The notes under the pieces were generated by a model that did no database searches, was not told the DNA's origin, and was given only the letters and a program-made list of their open reading frames with translations. Of a stretch of DNA of 64,000 nucleotides, positions 25,501 to 33,731 are shown in pieces. Both the position numbers and the translations under genes were made by a program. The DNA comes from Microbacterium maritypicum (GTDB taxonomy: Bacteria; Actinomycetota; Actinomycetes; Actinomycetales; Microbacteriaceae): positions 3,720,001 to 3,784,000 of the forward strand of contig NZ_CP168030.1 in assembly GCF_041529975.1 (NCBI RefSeq), in the 5' to 3' direction. Every line of letters starts with the position of its first letter. The first letter of the stretch is position 1.

Positions 25501-26094
25501 TCACAGCCCCCGCGGTCCGAGCACCGTGTCGATCAGTCCGTAGTCCAGGGCAGCGGATGCCGTGAACACCCGGTCGCGGTCGGTGTCGGCGCGGAGCTCC
25601 GCAACCGTGCGCCCGCTGTGCCTCGCGAGGATCTCCTCCATGTCGGACCGCACCCGCACCACCTCGTCGGCCGCGAGGATCAGATCGGGGATCGCACCGC
25701 GCGACTGGCCGGCCGGCTGATGCAGGACGATGCGGGCGTGCGCGAGCGCGGCGCGCTGGCCCGATGCTCCGGCGGCGACGAGCAGCGCAGCGGGACCGAT
25801 CGCCTGTCCGACGCAGGTCGTCGCGATGGCCGGACGGATGTGCTGCATGGTGTCGTAGATCGCCAGGGCCGCGCCGGGGTCGCCGCCCTCGCTGTTGATG
25901 TAGAACTGGATGCCGCTCTCCGGACTGTCCGCGTCGAGGTGCAGCAGCTGCGCGATGAGCGCGTTCGCCACACCCGCGTCGATGCCGGTACCGAGATAGA
26001 TAACGCGCTCGGCGAGCAGGTGGGAGTAGACGTCCATGATGCGCTCGCCCCGCGGATGCTGCGCGATGACGTTGGGGATCGAGTACGTGCTCAT
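25501..26094 (-). CDS. ClpP-family protein lacking the catalytic serine (probable pseudo-protease subunit)
   Basis: 197 residues of clear ClpP fold (FYINSEGGDPGAALAIYDTM, RIVLHQPAG). The loop that normally reads GQAASMG is GQAIGP here: Gly100 replaces the nucleophilic Ser, while His125 and Asp170 remain. It is thus probably inactive by itself and, like ClpR of plants and cyanobacteria, may work as a structural partner in a mixed ring. Its start overlaps the stop of the serine-bearing ClpP gene (ATGA), which suggests one-to-one synthesis. Confidence 0.85.
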   Translation of the reverse strand: MSTYSIPNVIAQHPRGERIMDVYSHLLAERVIYLGTGIDAGVANALIAQLLHLDADSPESGIQFYINSEGGDPGAALAIYDTMQHIRPAIATTCVGQAIGPAALLVAAGASGQRAALAHARIVLHQPAGQSRGAIPDLILAADEVVRVRSDMEEILARHSGRTVAELRADTDRDRVFTASAALDYGLIDTVLGPRGL

Positions 26095-26708
26095 GCGTTC
26101 ACCCCCAGTCCGACGCGCGCGCGTTGTCGCGGCATCACCTCGGCGATCGAGGCCACGATCCCGTCGATGAAGCCGTAGTCCTGCGCCTGGGTCGCGGTGT
26201 ACCAGCGGTCGTGCAGCGAGTCCTCGAAGATGCGCTCGAGGGGTTGGCCCGTGTCGGCCGAGATGAGGCCCAGGACCGTGTCACGCGTGTGCCGCAGGTC
26301 GTCGGCCTGCGTCTCGATCTCGCCCGCGGACCCGCCGATGCCCGCCGAGCCCTGATGCATGAGGATGCGCGCGTGCGGCAGGGCCCGCCGCTTGCCCGGG
26401 GTGCCCGCGGAGAGCAGGAACTGCCCCGCGCTGCAGGCGAGCCCGAGGGCGAGGGTCGCCACGTCGTTGGGGATGAGCCGCATGATGTCGCGGATCGCGA
26501 GCATCGACGGCACCGAGCCGCCGGGCGAGTGGATCCAGAGGGCGATGTCGGCGGCGGGATCCTCCGCCGACAGGGCGAGCAGCTGCGTCATCAGCAGCGT
26601 GCCGTTGTCGTCGTCGAGCGCACCGTCGAGCACGAGCACGCGCTCGTGGAACAGTGCGCGCCGGGCCTCAGGGCCGAACTGCGGGATGGAGGGGTTGTCT
26701 TCGCTCAT
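26091..26708 (-). CDS. clpP: ATP-dependent Clp protease proteolytic subunit (active-site complete)
   Basis: 205 residues from ATG 26708. The catalytic triad is Ser93 (GLACSAGQF), His118 (ARILMHQ) and Asp163 (FEDSLHDRW). HSPGGSVPSMLAIRDIM and GKRRALPHARILMHQ are typical ClpP segments. The housekeeping clpP1P2 of actinobacteria normally sits next to clpX or tig; neither is here, so this is an extra pair comparable to Streptomyces clpP3P4, which is under PopR control. The first gene of the two-gene unit. Confidence 0.9.
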   Translation of the reverse strand: MSEDNPSIPQFGPEARRALFHERVLVLDGALDDDNGTLLMTQLLALSAEDPAADIALWIHSPGGSVPSMLAIRDIMRLIPNDVATLALGLACSAGQFLLSAGTPGKRRALPHARILMHQGSAGIGGSAGEIETQADDLRHTRDTVLGLISADTGQPLERIFEDSLHDRWYTATQAQDYGFIDGIVASIAEVMPRQRARVGLGVNA

Positions 26709-26748
26709 GCCCCCAGCATCCGTCGCCACTTCGCGCTACGGGCCGGAT

Positions 26749-26778
26749 TCTGCCGTGAGCGGCTCTGCCCTGAGCAGA
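26749..26778. promoter_or_regulatory. Two adjoining PopR-type operators before the clpP pair
   Basis: TCTGCCCTGAGCAGA (26764-26778) matches 14 of 15 bases of the operator core at 25073-25087. Directly next to it lies a weaker copy, TCTGCCGTGAGCGGC (26749-26763), so the spacing is 15 bases. They lie 41-70 bases before the clpP start codon, where an activator would bind. Confidence 0.75.
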
Positions 26779-26795
26779 TACGTCCTGACGCTGTC

Positions 26796-27302
26796 TCAGC
26801 GCAAGCCGTCTTCGCAGTTGCTGCCCGCGCGCGCTTCCCACCACAGCGCGTACTCGTCCCCCTCCCCCGCATCGATCAGCCACGGGGGGAACGTGACGTA
26901 CTTCTCCATCGCGAGCCCCCAGGACGCATCAGCCCGGGTCGACTCGGGGTCGTCTGCGGGCAGCTCATCCTCGGTCGTCCAGTGCTCGGCCGGATGGCTC
27001 TTCGCCCATTCGTAAATCTCCTGGCCGGTTTGCGACCAGTCGCGGGAGTTCATGCTCTCGGCGATGTCGGCGGGCATCGGCAGCCGGTCCGGAGTGCTGT
27101 AGTCGTAGGTGCAGGAGTATTTCTGCCCGTCATCGGCAACGTAGCTCAGCGAGATCGTCACGTTCGTGGTGAAACCGGGCTTCGAATCCAGGATGGCCAT
27201 GGCGACGAGGACGAGGGCGACGAGGGCACCCGCCACGATCCCGATGACCCACCATGCGCGGCGACGCGGCCGAGTCGATCCTGCGGGCGCGTGACCAGCC
27301 AC
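26796..27302 (-). CDS. Single-pass membrane protein, extracytoplasmic domain of unknown function
   Basis: 168 residues from GTG 27302, chosen because AAGGA lies 7 bases before it. A short basic N-terminus (PAGSTRPRRRAWW) precedes one membrane helix (~18-40), then an exported domain of ~125 residues with one Cys pair (YSCTYDYS and GSNCEDGLR) that may form a disulfide, and a Trp-rich segment (EYALWWEARAG). No family is recognised. It is near the clpP promoter region but transcribed in the same direction from upstream, ending 18 bases before the operators. Confidence 0.6.
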   Translation of the reverse strand: MAGHAPAGSTRPRRRAWWVIGIVAGALVALVLVAMAILDSKPGFTTNVTISLSYVADDGQKYSCTYDYSTPDRLPMPADIAESMNSRDWSQTGQEIYEWAKSHPAEHWTTEDELPADDPESTRADASWGLAMEKYVTFPPWLIDAGEGDEYALWWEARAGSNCEDGLR

Positions 27303-27515
27303 GAACAGATCCTTCCCCGATTGCGGACGGGCGAGGGGCCTCTTCCCGGGACACGACCGCATCGGATCCTGGTCGGGAAACTCCCCCGCATTCCATCGTG
27401 CCCGTTCCGGATGCGACGCGCCAATCGCGGTGGATCGCAGCGGGTGCGGGTGCGCCCTGAGCGGATGCCGGTGGGGCGGCACCCGCTCAGGTCAGGGGGA
27501 TGGGTGGGGTGGGGG

Positions 27516-28943
27516 TCAGGCGGCCAGCGCCAGGGATCGACGGTGGCTGACGCGGTGGCCGACCCAGAAGCCGATCGCGACGAGTCCGGCCAACGCGATG
27601 CCGAGGATCCAGGGCAGGATCGACGGCGCGGCTCCGGCCGTCGCGGTGGCGAGCGTCCCGGATCCTTCCGCGATCAGGCCGTTGCCCTCGGCGAGGTCGG
27701 CGGCTCCGGCTTCGAGCTTGTCGCCACCCGCGGCGAGGTCTCCCGACCCCTGCGCCACGGCATCGGCTCCGACGGCCAGCTTTCCGATGCCCGCGTCGAG
27801 ATCACCGGCTCCGGACTGCAGCGTGCCGATACCGGTGGCCAGCGTGGTCGCGCCGTCGTTCAGCCGGGTCGCACCGGCGCTGAGGTTCGAGGTTCCGGCG
27901 TACAGCGAGGAGGCTCCGGAAGAGAGCGTCTGCAGTCCCGATGCCAGCTTGGCGGCACCCGCCGAGAGCTGCGTGGTGCCGGACTTCAGGGTCTGCGCGC
28001 CGGCGGCGAGCGCAGGGGCCCCCGTCGGGGCGACGAGGGCGACCGTTCCGGGCCACCCCTTCGACGGATCACCGTTCACGATCGCCCCGACTCCGGCCGT
28101 GACGCGCGTCGCACCGTCTGCGGCGCCGACGAGTCCCTGCGCGAGCGCGGGGGCCGCCGCCGTCGGTGCCGCCATCGCATCCACCTGCCTGTCGACACCG
28201 TCGGCGAGAGCAGCGAGCCCCTTCAGCTGCGCGTTGTCCGGGTCCGCCGCCGACATCGCGGCGAGGGCATCACGGAGCTGCTGGGAGTTGCCGGGGGCGG
28301 TAGCGGCCAGACCCTGGAGGGCAGTCTTCGTGTCGGGGTGGGCGAGGGTGCGCACCGAGGGGGTCACGCCGGCGGTCAACGTGTCGCTCAGGGTGGCCGC
28401 ACCGGCGAGCACGGCGTTCGTGTATCGATGCGCACCGTCGACGCCGGCCGCGAGCTTCGCTGCTCCCGTCGCGACGGTCTGCGCTCCGGCATCCGCCTTC
28501 GCCATCTTCGACGCGAGCTCCTGGGCTCCGGTGAACGCGGTCTGCGCTCCCCCGCTGACCCTGCCCGCGCCGTCCACGGCCGAGGCCGCGCCTGTGGCGA
28601 GACTTCCGGCGCCCTCCGCGAGAGTCGTCGCGCCGGTCGCCGCCTTCGTGGCCCCGTCGCTCACCTTCTGCGACCCGTCCTGCGCGCTGGCCGCACCGGA
28701 TGCGAGGTCTTCGCTGCCTTCCGCGAGCTGATCGGCACCGTCCGAGAGGTCGGCGGCACCCGCGGCGAGCTCGGACGAACCGCTCTTCGCCGATGTGGTC
28801 CCTTCGGCGAGTTCGGAGGCGCCGGCGGCGATCTTGTTCGTCACCACGAAGAACAGGATCACCATCGTGGCCAACAGCAGGCTGAGCACGATCACGGCGA
28901 TGCGCATGCCGTTGCCGTGCGCGTGGGGTTTCGTACTCGTCAT
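27516..28943 (-). CDS. YhgE/Pip-like repeat protein with terminal membrane helices
   Basis: 475 residues from ATG 28943. One helix near the N-terminus (IAVIVLSLLLATMVILFFVV) and one near the C-terminus (PSILPWILGIALAGLVAIGF) flank ~380 extracytoplasmic residues built of Ala/Gly-rich heptad repeats such as LAEGAGSLATGA and LSAGATRLNDGA. Such repeats form long coiled coils in YhgE/phage-infection-protein-like and ESAT-6-linked (EsaA) proteins. It is shorter than full YhgE proteins and lacks the six-helix ABC-2-type domain, so it is a reduced relative. Role unknown. Confidence 0.7.
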   Translation of the reverse strand: MTSTKPHAHGNGMRIAVIVLSLLLATMVILFFVVTNKIAAGASELAEGTTSAKSGSSELAAGAADLSDGADQLAEGSEDLASGAASAQDGSQKVSDGATKAATGATTLAEGAGSLATGAASAVDGAGRVSGGAQTAFTGAQELASKMAKADAGAQTVATGAAKLAAGVDGAHRYTNAVLAGAATLSDTLTAGVTPSVRTLAHPDTKTALQGLAATAPGNSQQLRDALAAMSAADPDNAQLKGLAALADGVDRQVDAMAAPTAAAPALAQGLVGAADGATRVTAGVGAIVNGDPSKGWPGTVALVAPTGAPALAAGAQTLKSGTTQLSAGAAKLASGLQTLSSGASSLYAGTSNLSAGATRLNDGATTLATGIGTLQSGAGDLDAGIGKLAVGADAVAQGSGDLAAGGDKLEAGAADLAEGNGLIAEGSGTLATATAGAAPSILPWILGIALAGLVAIGFWVGHRVSHRRSLALAA

Positions 28944-29158
28944 CGAGGACTCCCGGGGGTCAGTGGCGTCGTTGCCACGGGCGACTGTATGGGCGCGCCG
29001 GTACGCGACCCACGGATTTGCCGGTCGAAACCAAGTCTCAGAGTCGCTGGGACTCAGTTTCTTGTCGTGAGTCCACAAACGCGCCCTGGCGGCCCCTGTC
29101 GCTCCCCGGAAAACCAGCCGTAACACCGCCGACTCACTGCCCGCCTACCCTCATGCTC

Positions 29159-29644
29159 ATGGCGAAGCAGAAGACACCCGCGAACGAGAAGCCACCGGCG
29201 TGGTCGGAAGACGGACTCAACTTCCGCACCCGCAAGTGGGTGCGCCCCGAAGATCTCAACGCGAACGGCTCGCTGTTCGGCGGGAGCCTGCTGAAGTGGA
29301 TCGACGAGGAGGCGGCGATCTACGCGATCGTCCAGCTGGGCAACTACCGCGCGGTCACCAAGCACATCTCGGAGATCAACTTCGAAGCGTCGGCGGTGCA
29401 GGGCGACCTGATCGAGATCGGCCTGCAGGCCACGCATTTCGGCACGACGTCATTGACGATGCGCGCGGTCGCCCGCAACATGATCACGCGCAGGCGCATC
29501 CTCACGATCGAGAAGATCGTGTTCGTCAGCCTCGATGACGACGGAGTGCCGACCCCGCACGGCTACCGCGAGATCACCTACGACCGCGACCGGATGCCCA
29601 CCGAGCGCATCGCGACCGGGACGATCAGGCTTCCCTCGCTCTGA
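29159..29644 (+). CDS. Acyl-CoA thioesterase (YciA-like hotdog protein)
   Basis: 161 residues. The start at ATG 29159 is favoured because a -10 box TACCCT (29146-29151) lies 7 bases upstream; ATG 29153 is also in frame. The hotdog core reads LNANGSLFGGSLLKWIDEEAA, the HDOT motif around the active-site Asn/Asp, then GDLIEIGLQATHFGTTSLTM. It hydrolyses acyl-CoA to free acid and CoA in the cytosol. Its last 67 bases overlap the convergent PLP-enzyme gene, a long overlap for this window. Confidence 0.87.
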   Translation: MAKQKTPANEKPPAWSEDGLNFRTRKWVRPEDLNANGSLFGGSLLKWIDEEAAIYAIVQLGNYRAVTKHISEINFEASAVQGDLIEIGLQATHFGTTSLTMRAVARNMITRRRILTIEKIVFVSLDDDGVPTPHGYREITYDRDRMPTERIATGTIRLPSL

Positions 29645-30819
29645 GCGGCGACCGCCGCGAACGCCTGAGACAGATCGGCGATCAGATCGTCGACGTCTTC
29701 GAGGCCGATCGACAGACGCAGCACATCGGCGGCAGGACGTGCCTCGGGCGGCACCGGGCGGTGCGTGAGCGCGGCCGGATGCTGGATCAGCGAGTCGACC
29801 CCGCCGAGCGAGACCGCATGCGTGAACAGCGTCGTCGCCGTCGTGACGGCGGAGGCCGCGGCGAACCCGCCCCGCATCCGCATCGCGATCATCGCGCCCG
29901 TGCCGCGCATCTGCCGCTCGAGGATGCCGCGCGGGTCTCCGTCGAGCCCCGGATAGAAGACCTCGGCGACCTCGGGACGATCGATCAACCACTGCACCAC
30001 CCGCCGCGCACTCTCCTGCTGGTGCCGCACCCGCACCGGCAGGGTGGTGAGACCGCGGTGCAGCAGGTACGCCCCGAGCGGATGCAGGAGCCCCCCGGTC
30101 ACCGCCCGCACGCGGCGCAGCGCCTCCGCGGTCTCTTCGCTGCAGGCGACGACGCCGGCGATGACATCGCCGTGGCCGCCGAGGTATTTGGTCGCGCTGT
30201 GCAGTGACATCGCGGCGCCCAGGTCGATCGGGTTCTGCAGGATCGGGGTCGCGAACGTGTTGTCGACCACCACCGGCACGGAACCCGCCTGGCGCACCAC
30301 GTCGGCGATGTCGGCGATGTCGAGCGTGGGGTTCGCGGGGGTCTCGACGACCACGAGCCCGGTGTCGGACCGCATGGACGCGGCCACCTCGTCGGGGTGG
30401 CAGTACGTCGTCTCGACGCCGAGCAGCCCGGAACCGAGCAGGTGGTCGGTTCCACCGTAGAGCGGACGCACCGCGACGACGTGGCGTGCGCCGGTCGCCC
30501 CCGTATGCGCGAGGATCACGGCCGTCATCGCCGCCATGCCCGAGGCGAAGGCCACCGCAGCCTCGGCATGCTCGAGCTCGGCGAGCGCCTCTTCGAAGCG
30601 GGCGACCGTCGGGTTCCACAGTCGCGCGTAGACCATGCTGCCGTCGGCGGGCGGGCGGCCTCCGGTGGCCATCGCCTCGTAGGAGTCGCCACCGCGCTCG
30701 ATGTCGGGCAGCGGGTTCGTGGTCGACAGGTCGATCGGCAGCGCGTGGACCCCGAGACCCTCGAGATCGGAGCGCCCGCTGTGGACGGCGACGGTGTCGG
30801 GATGCAGCGGTGCAGTCAT
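29578..30819 (-). CDS. Cys/Met metabolism PLP-dependent lyase (cystathionine/methionine gamma-lyase type)
   Basis: 413 residues, fold-type I PLP enzyme of PF01053. Key segments: SMVYARLWNPTVARFEEALAELE, FASGMAAMTAV, RPLYGGTDHLL (substrate-ring Tyr), ETPANPTLDIADI, DNTFATPILQNP and the PLP lysine in LHSATKYLGGHGD. The family contains cystathionine gamma-synthase, gamma-lyase and methionine gamma-lyase; the residues visible do not decide. The divergent Lrp-type regulator suggests induction by an amino acid, which favours a breakdown role. Confidence 0.83.
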   Translation of the reverse strand: MTAPLHPDTVAVHSGRSDLEGLGVHALPIDLSTTNPLPDIERGGDSYEAMATGGRPPADGSMVYARLWNPTVARFEEALAELEHAEAAVAFASGMAAMTAVILAHTGATGARHVVAVRPLYGGTDHLLGSGLLGVETTYCHPDEVAASMRSDTGLVVVETPANPTLDIADIADVVRQAGSVPVVVDNTFATPILQNPIDLGAAMSLHSATKYLGGHGDVIAGVVACSEETAEALRRVRAVTGGLLHPLGAYLLHRGLTTLPVRVRHQQESARRVVQWLIDRPEVAEVFYPGLDGDPRGILERQMRGTGAMIAMRMRGGFAAASAVTTATTLFTHAVSLGGVDSLIQHPAALTHRPVPPEARPAADVLRLSIGLEDVDDLIADLSQAFAAVAAQSEGSLIVPVAMRSVGIRSRS

Positions 30820-30838
30820 GCCTCTACGTTGCCGGAAT

Positions 30839-30902
30839 CACAGAATCCGCGCAGGAACTCGACAGAACATGCAGTCATTTCGGCGTTGAACGCTATTCTG
30901 TG
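30839..30902. promoter_or_regulatory. Shared control region of the PLP lyase and Lrp genes
   Basis: CACAGAAT (30839-30846) and its inverse ATTCTGTG (30895-30902) bracket the divergent promoter region, with a third related word ACAGAACA at 30863. The right arm overlaps a -10 box TATTCT (30894-30899) pointing to the Lrp gene. Several related half-sites around 50 bases apart are typical for Lrp-type regulators. Confidence 0.5.
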
Positions 30903-30931
30903 CAGCATACGGCATCCGAAAGGCGCGCACA

Positions 30932-31399
30932 TTGGCGAAAGCACAACTCGACGAGATCGACCTCGAGCTGCTGGCGATCCTCACCCGTGACGCCGAGACG
31001 ACCAACAAGGCCCTGGCGCACCGTCTCGGCCTCGCCGAGTCGACCTGCGCACACCGCGTGCGGGCGCTGCGCGAGCGGGGCGTGATCCGCGACACCCGCA
31101 TCCGCATCGACGGGGCGGCCCTCGGCTTCCCCCTGCAGGCGATCATCAAGGTGCGCCTCGCCAATCACACCGGCGCCAAGGTGACCGCGCTGTTCGACGC
31201 ACTCGCGAGCGTCCCGCGGGTGCTGCAGGTCTTCCATGTGGCAGGAGTCGACGACTTCCTGGTGCACGTGGCGGTGCAGGACGCGACCGCCCTCCGGGAC
31301 ATCGTGCTGGAGCACATCACGGTGCACCCGGTCGTGCGCGGCACCGAGACCCAGCTCGTGTTCGAGCTGCGCGACGGTCCGGGCGTCCTGCCGCGGTGA
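30932..31399 (+). CDS. Lrp/AsnC-family regulator
   Basis: 155 residues from TTG 30932, with GAAAGG 8 bases before. N-terminal HTH (LDEIDLELLAILTRDAETTNKALAHRLGLAESTCAHRVRALRERG) and a C-terminal RAM ligand-binding domain (FPLQAIIKVRLANHTGAKVTALFDALASV). Lrp proteins bind amino acids and often control the divergent catabolic gene, here the Cys/Met PLP lyase, so this is likely its specific regulator. Confidence 0.88.
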   Translation: MAKAQLDEIDLELLAILTRDAETTNKALAHRLGLAESTCAHRVRALRERGVIRDTRIRIDGAALGFPLQAIIKVRLANHTGAKVTALFDALASVPRVLQVFHVAGVDDFLVHVAVQDATALRDIVLEHITVHPVVRGTETQLVFELRDGPGVLPR

Positions 31400-31463
31400 C
31401 CCCGGGATCCGGGTGACCTGCGCGAAGATGGAATGCACGTCCGCACCGGAGCAAGGGAGCACC

Positions 31464-33173
31464 ATGAGCCGCAGCGCCACCGCCGCCACGCACACCATTC
31501 GCGAGATGCGGGACTTCCTCTTCGCGAACGCCACCGACTACGCCGCGGCCCGTGCGGGGTTCGCCTGGCCTGAGGTCGACGAGTTCAACTTCGCACTCGA
31601 GTGGTTCGACGTGATCGCCGGCGAGAACCCCGACCGGCCGGCCGTGCAGATCGTCGAGGCCGACCTGAGCCTGCGCACCTGGACCTACGGCGAGCTTTCG
31701 ACACGCTCCGATCAGGTCGCGGCCTGGCTCACCGGTCTCGGCATCCGCCGCGGCGACCACGTGATCGTGATGCTGAACAACACGATCGAGCTGTGGGAGG
31801 TGATGCTGGCGATCACGAAGATCGGCGCCGTGTCGATCCCGACCTCCACTCTGCTCTCCGCCTCCGATCTCGCGTACCGCGTCGAACACGGTCGTGCCGG
31901 CGCAGTCGTCACCCTCGGCCCGCTCGCCGATCGGCTCGCGGACATCGACCCCGGCATCCTCCGCATCGGCGTCGGCGACGGCATCCCCTCCGAGTGGGCA
32001 CGCTTCACCGACTCGACCACCGGACCGACCGTCTTCGAGCCCGATGGCCCGACCCCCGCGACCGACACCGCCCTGCTCTACTTCACCTCGGGCACCACGA
32101 ACCGGCCGAAGCTCGTGCAGCACACCCACGTCTCGTACCCGGTCGGGCACCTGTCGACCATGTGGTGGCTCGGCGTGCGACCCGACGATGTGCACCTCAA
32201 CATCTCGTCCCCCGGCTGGGCGAAGCACGCGTGGTCGAGCTTCTACTCCCCCTTCCTGGCCGAGGCGACCGTGTTCGTCTACAACTACGACCGCTTCGAC
32301 GCGAACACCCTCATGCAGGTCATGGACACCCACCACGTGTCCACCTTCTGCGCGCCGCCGACCGTGTGGCGGATGCTGATCCAGGCCGACCTCGCGCGCC
32401 TCACCCACCCGCCGCGCGAGCTCGTCGGCGCCGGCGAGCCGCTGAACCCCGAGGTCATCGACCGCGTGCGCGACGCCTGGGGCGGCACGATCCGCGATGG
32501 CTTCGGACAGACCGAGATGACGGCCTGCATCGGCAACTCCCCCGGCCAGCCCGTCAAGGTCGGGTCGATGGGACGCCCGCTGCCCGGCTACCCGGTCGTG
32601 CTGCTCGACCCGGTCACCGGAGACGTCGTCGAGAGCGAGGGGGAGATCGCGCTCGACCTGTCGCAGCCGCCGCTCGGGCTCATGGCCGGGTACTACGAAG
32701 ACCAGGCGAAGACGGCCGAGTCCCGGGCGGGCGGCTTCCACCACACCGGCGACATCGCGGTGCGCGACGACGACGGCTACCTCACGTACATCGGTCGCTC
32801 GGACGACGTGTTCAAGGCCTCCGACTACAAGATCTCCCCGTTCGAACTCGAGTCGGTGCTGCTCGAGCACGACCTGGTGATCGAGGCGGCCGTGATCCCG
32901 AGCCCCGACCCCACGCGTCTGGCCGTGCCGAAGGCGTACGTCTGCCTGACCCCGGATGCCACCGAGGGCGCGGAAGACGCGGCTCGCGCGATCTTCACCT
33001 ACGCGCACGAGCGACTGTCGTCGCACCTGTGGGTGCGGATCATCGAGTTCGTCCCCGAGCTGCCGAAGACGATCTCCGGGAAGATCCGCCGCGTCGAGCT
33101 GCGTGCGCGGGAAGCGGCACGGGTCGGATCCGGCGACGAGACCGGACAGCACCGCGACCGCGACTACCGCTGA
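31464..33173 (+). CDS. Acyl-CoA synthetase (AMP-forming, medium-chain type)
   Basis: 569 residues from ATG 31464 with AAGGGAG before it. ANL-family motifs: A3 LLYFTSGTTNRPKLVQH, A5 RDGFGQTEMTACI, A8 region FHHTGDIAVRDDDGYLTYIGRSDDVFKASDYKISPFE, and the adenylating lysine in PKTISGKIRR. The Trp-rich PGWAKHAWSSFYSPFL segment is typical for medium-chain acyl-CoA synthetases (ACSM-like). It activates a fatty acid to acyl-CoA via acyl-AMP. Neighbours do not reveal the substrate. Confidence 0.9.
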   Translation: MSRSATAATHTIREMRDFLFANATDYAAARAGFAWPEVDEFNFALEWFDVIAGENPDRPAVQIVEADLSLRTWTYGELSTRSDQVAAWLTGLGIRRGDHVIVMLNNTIELWEVMLAITKIGAVSIPTSTLLSASDLAYRVEHGRAGAVVTLGPLADRLADIDPGILRIGVGDGIPSEWARFTDSTTGPTVFEPDGPTPATDTALLYFTSGTTNRPKLVQHTHVSYPVGHLSTMWWLGVRPDDVHLNISSPGWAKHAWSSFYSPFLAEATVFVYNYDRFDANTLMQVMDTHHVSTFCAPPTVWRMLIQADLARLTHPPRELVGAGEPLNPEVIDRVRDAWGGTIRDGFGQTEMTACIGNSPGQPVKVGSMGRPLPGYPVVLLDPVTGDVVESEGEIALDLSQPPLGLMAGYYEDQAKTAESRAGGFHHTGDIAVRDDDGYLTYIGRSDDVFKASDYKISPFELESVLLEHDLVIEAAVIPSPDPTRLAVPKAYVCLTPDATEGAEDAARAIFTYAHERLSSHLWVRIIEFVPELPKTISGKIRRVELRAREAARVGSGDETGQHRDRDYR

Positions 33174-33177
33174 GCGC

Positions 33178-33594
33178 TCAGGACACGACCGGGATCGAGG
33201 CCGTCGCCGCGGACTTCGTCGCGAGCGACGGCTTCGACACGACTGCCGGCGCGGTCGGGGAGACCGCCCGGGGCAGTGCATCGGCCGCCGCATCGTTCGT
33301 CCGCCCGGCTCCGGCCGCACTCATGATGGCCCGCACGACCCCGCCGATGAGGAGCATGCCCACGAGCGAGGCGCACGCCAATATCAACGGCAGCCACTGC
33401 TGCGCGAACGACGCGGTGAAGCTCATCAGCGCGCCCACGATCCATACGCCGACCGCACCCCCGACGAGCCCTCCAGAGCTCCGGATGACCGCGACCGCAG
33501 CGACGATCGCACAGGCACCGGCGATGGCCGCACCCACGTACCCGATCGGCACCATCACCTCGGCCAAATCGTTGGCCACTCTCATTGTCGTCAT
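33178..33594 (-). CDS. Four-helix membrane protein of unknown function
   Basis: 138 residues from ATG 33594 (GGGGGG upstream; an alternative start is Met4). Three to four membrane segments (VPIGYVGAAIAGACAIVAAV, LVGGAVGVWIVGALMSF, LPLILACASLVGMLLIGGVV) are followed by a 35-residue Ala/Ser-rich tail. It resembles conjugal-transfer TrbC/VirB2-like or ESX-accessory small membrane proteins only in layout; no family motif is seen. It ends five bases from the convergent acyl-CoA synthetase stop. Confidence 0.6.
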   Translation of the reverse strand: MTTMRVANDLAEVMVPIGYVGAAIAGACAIVAAVAVIRSSGGLVGGAVGVWIVGALMSFTASFAQQWLPLILACASLVGMLLIGGVVRAIMSAAGAGRTNDAAADALPRAVSPTAPAVVSKPSLATKSAATASIPVVS

Positions 33595-33731
33595 GACGAC
33601 CCCCCGGTCCAGCGGAAACTCCGCTACCTCGACACTAGAAGTGTGTCGCGGAAAGGCCATCCGTCTCAAGTCCCATCCGCATCATCCTGCAGACGGAGAT
33701 CTCGCGGCGCCGATTCGGACGGGACGAGAGT

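Noticed and set aside
26124..29123. A 999-codon open frame on the plus strand
   Set aside because: It runs antisense through clpP, the membrane protein and the YhgE-like gene, has Arg-rich, low-complexity translation with no domain, and exists only because stop codons are rare at this GC content.
31317..33320. A 667-codon minus-strand frame opposite the acyl-CoA synthetase
   Set aside because: The plus strand carries all adenylate-forming enzyme motifs; the minus frame is its shadow.
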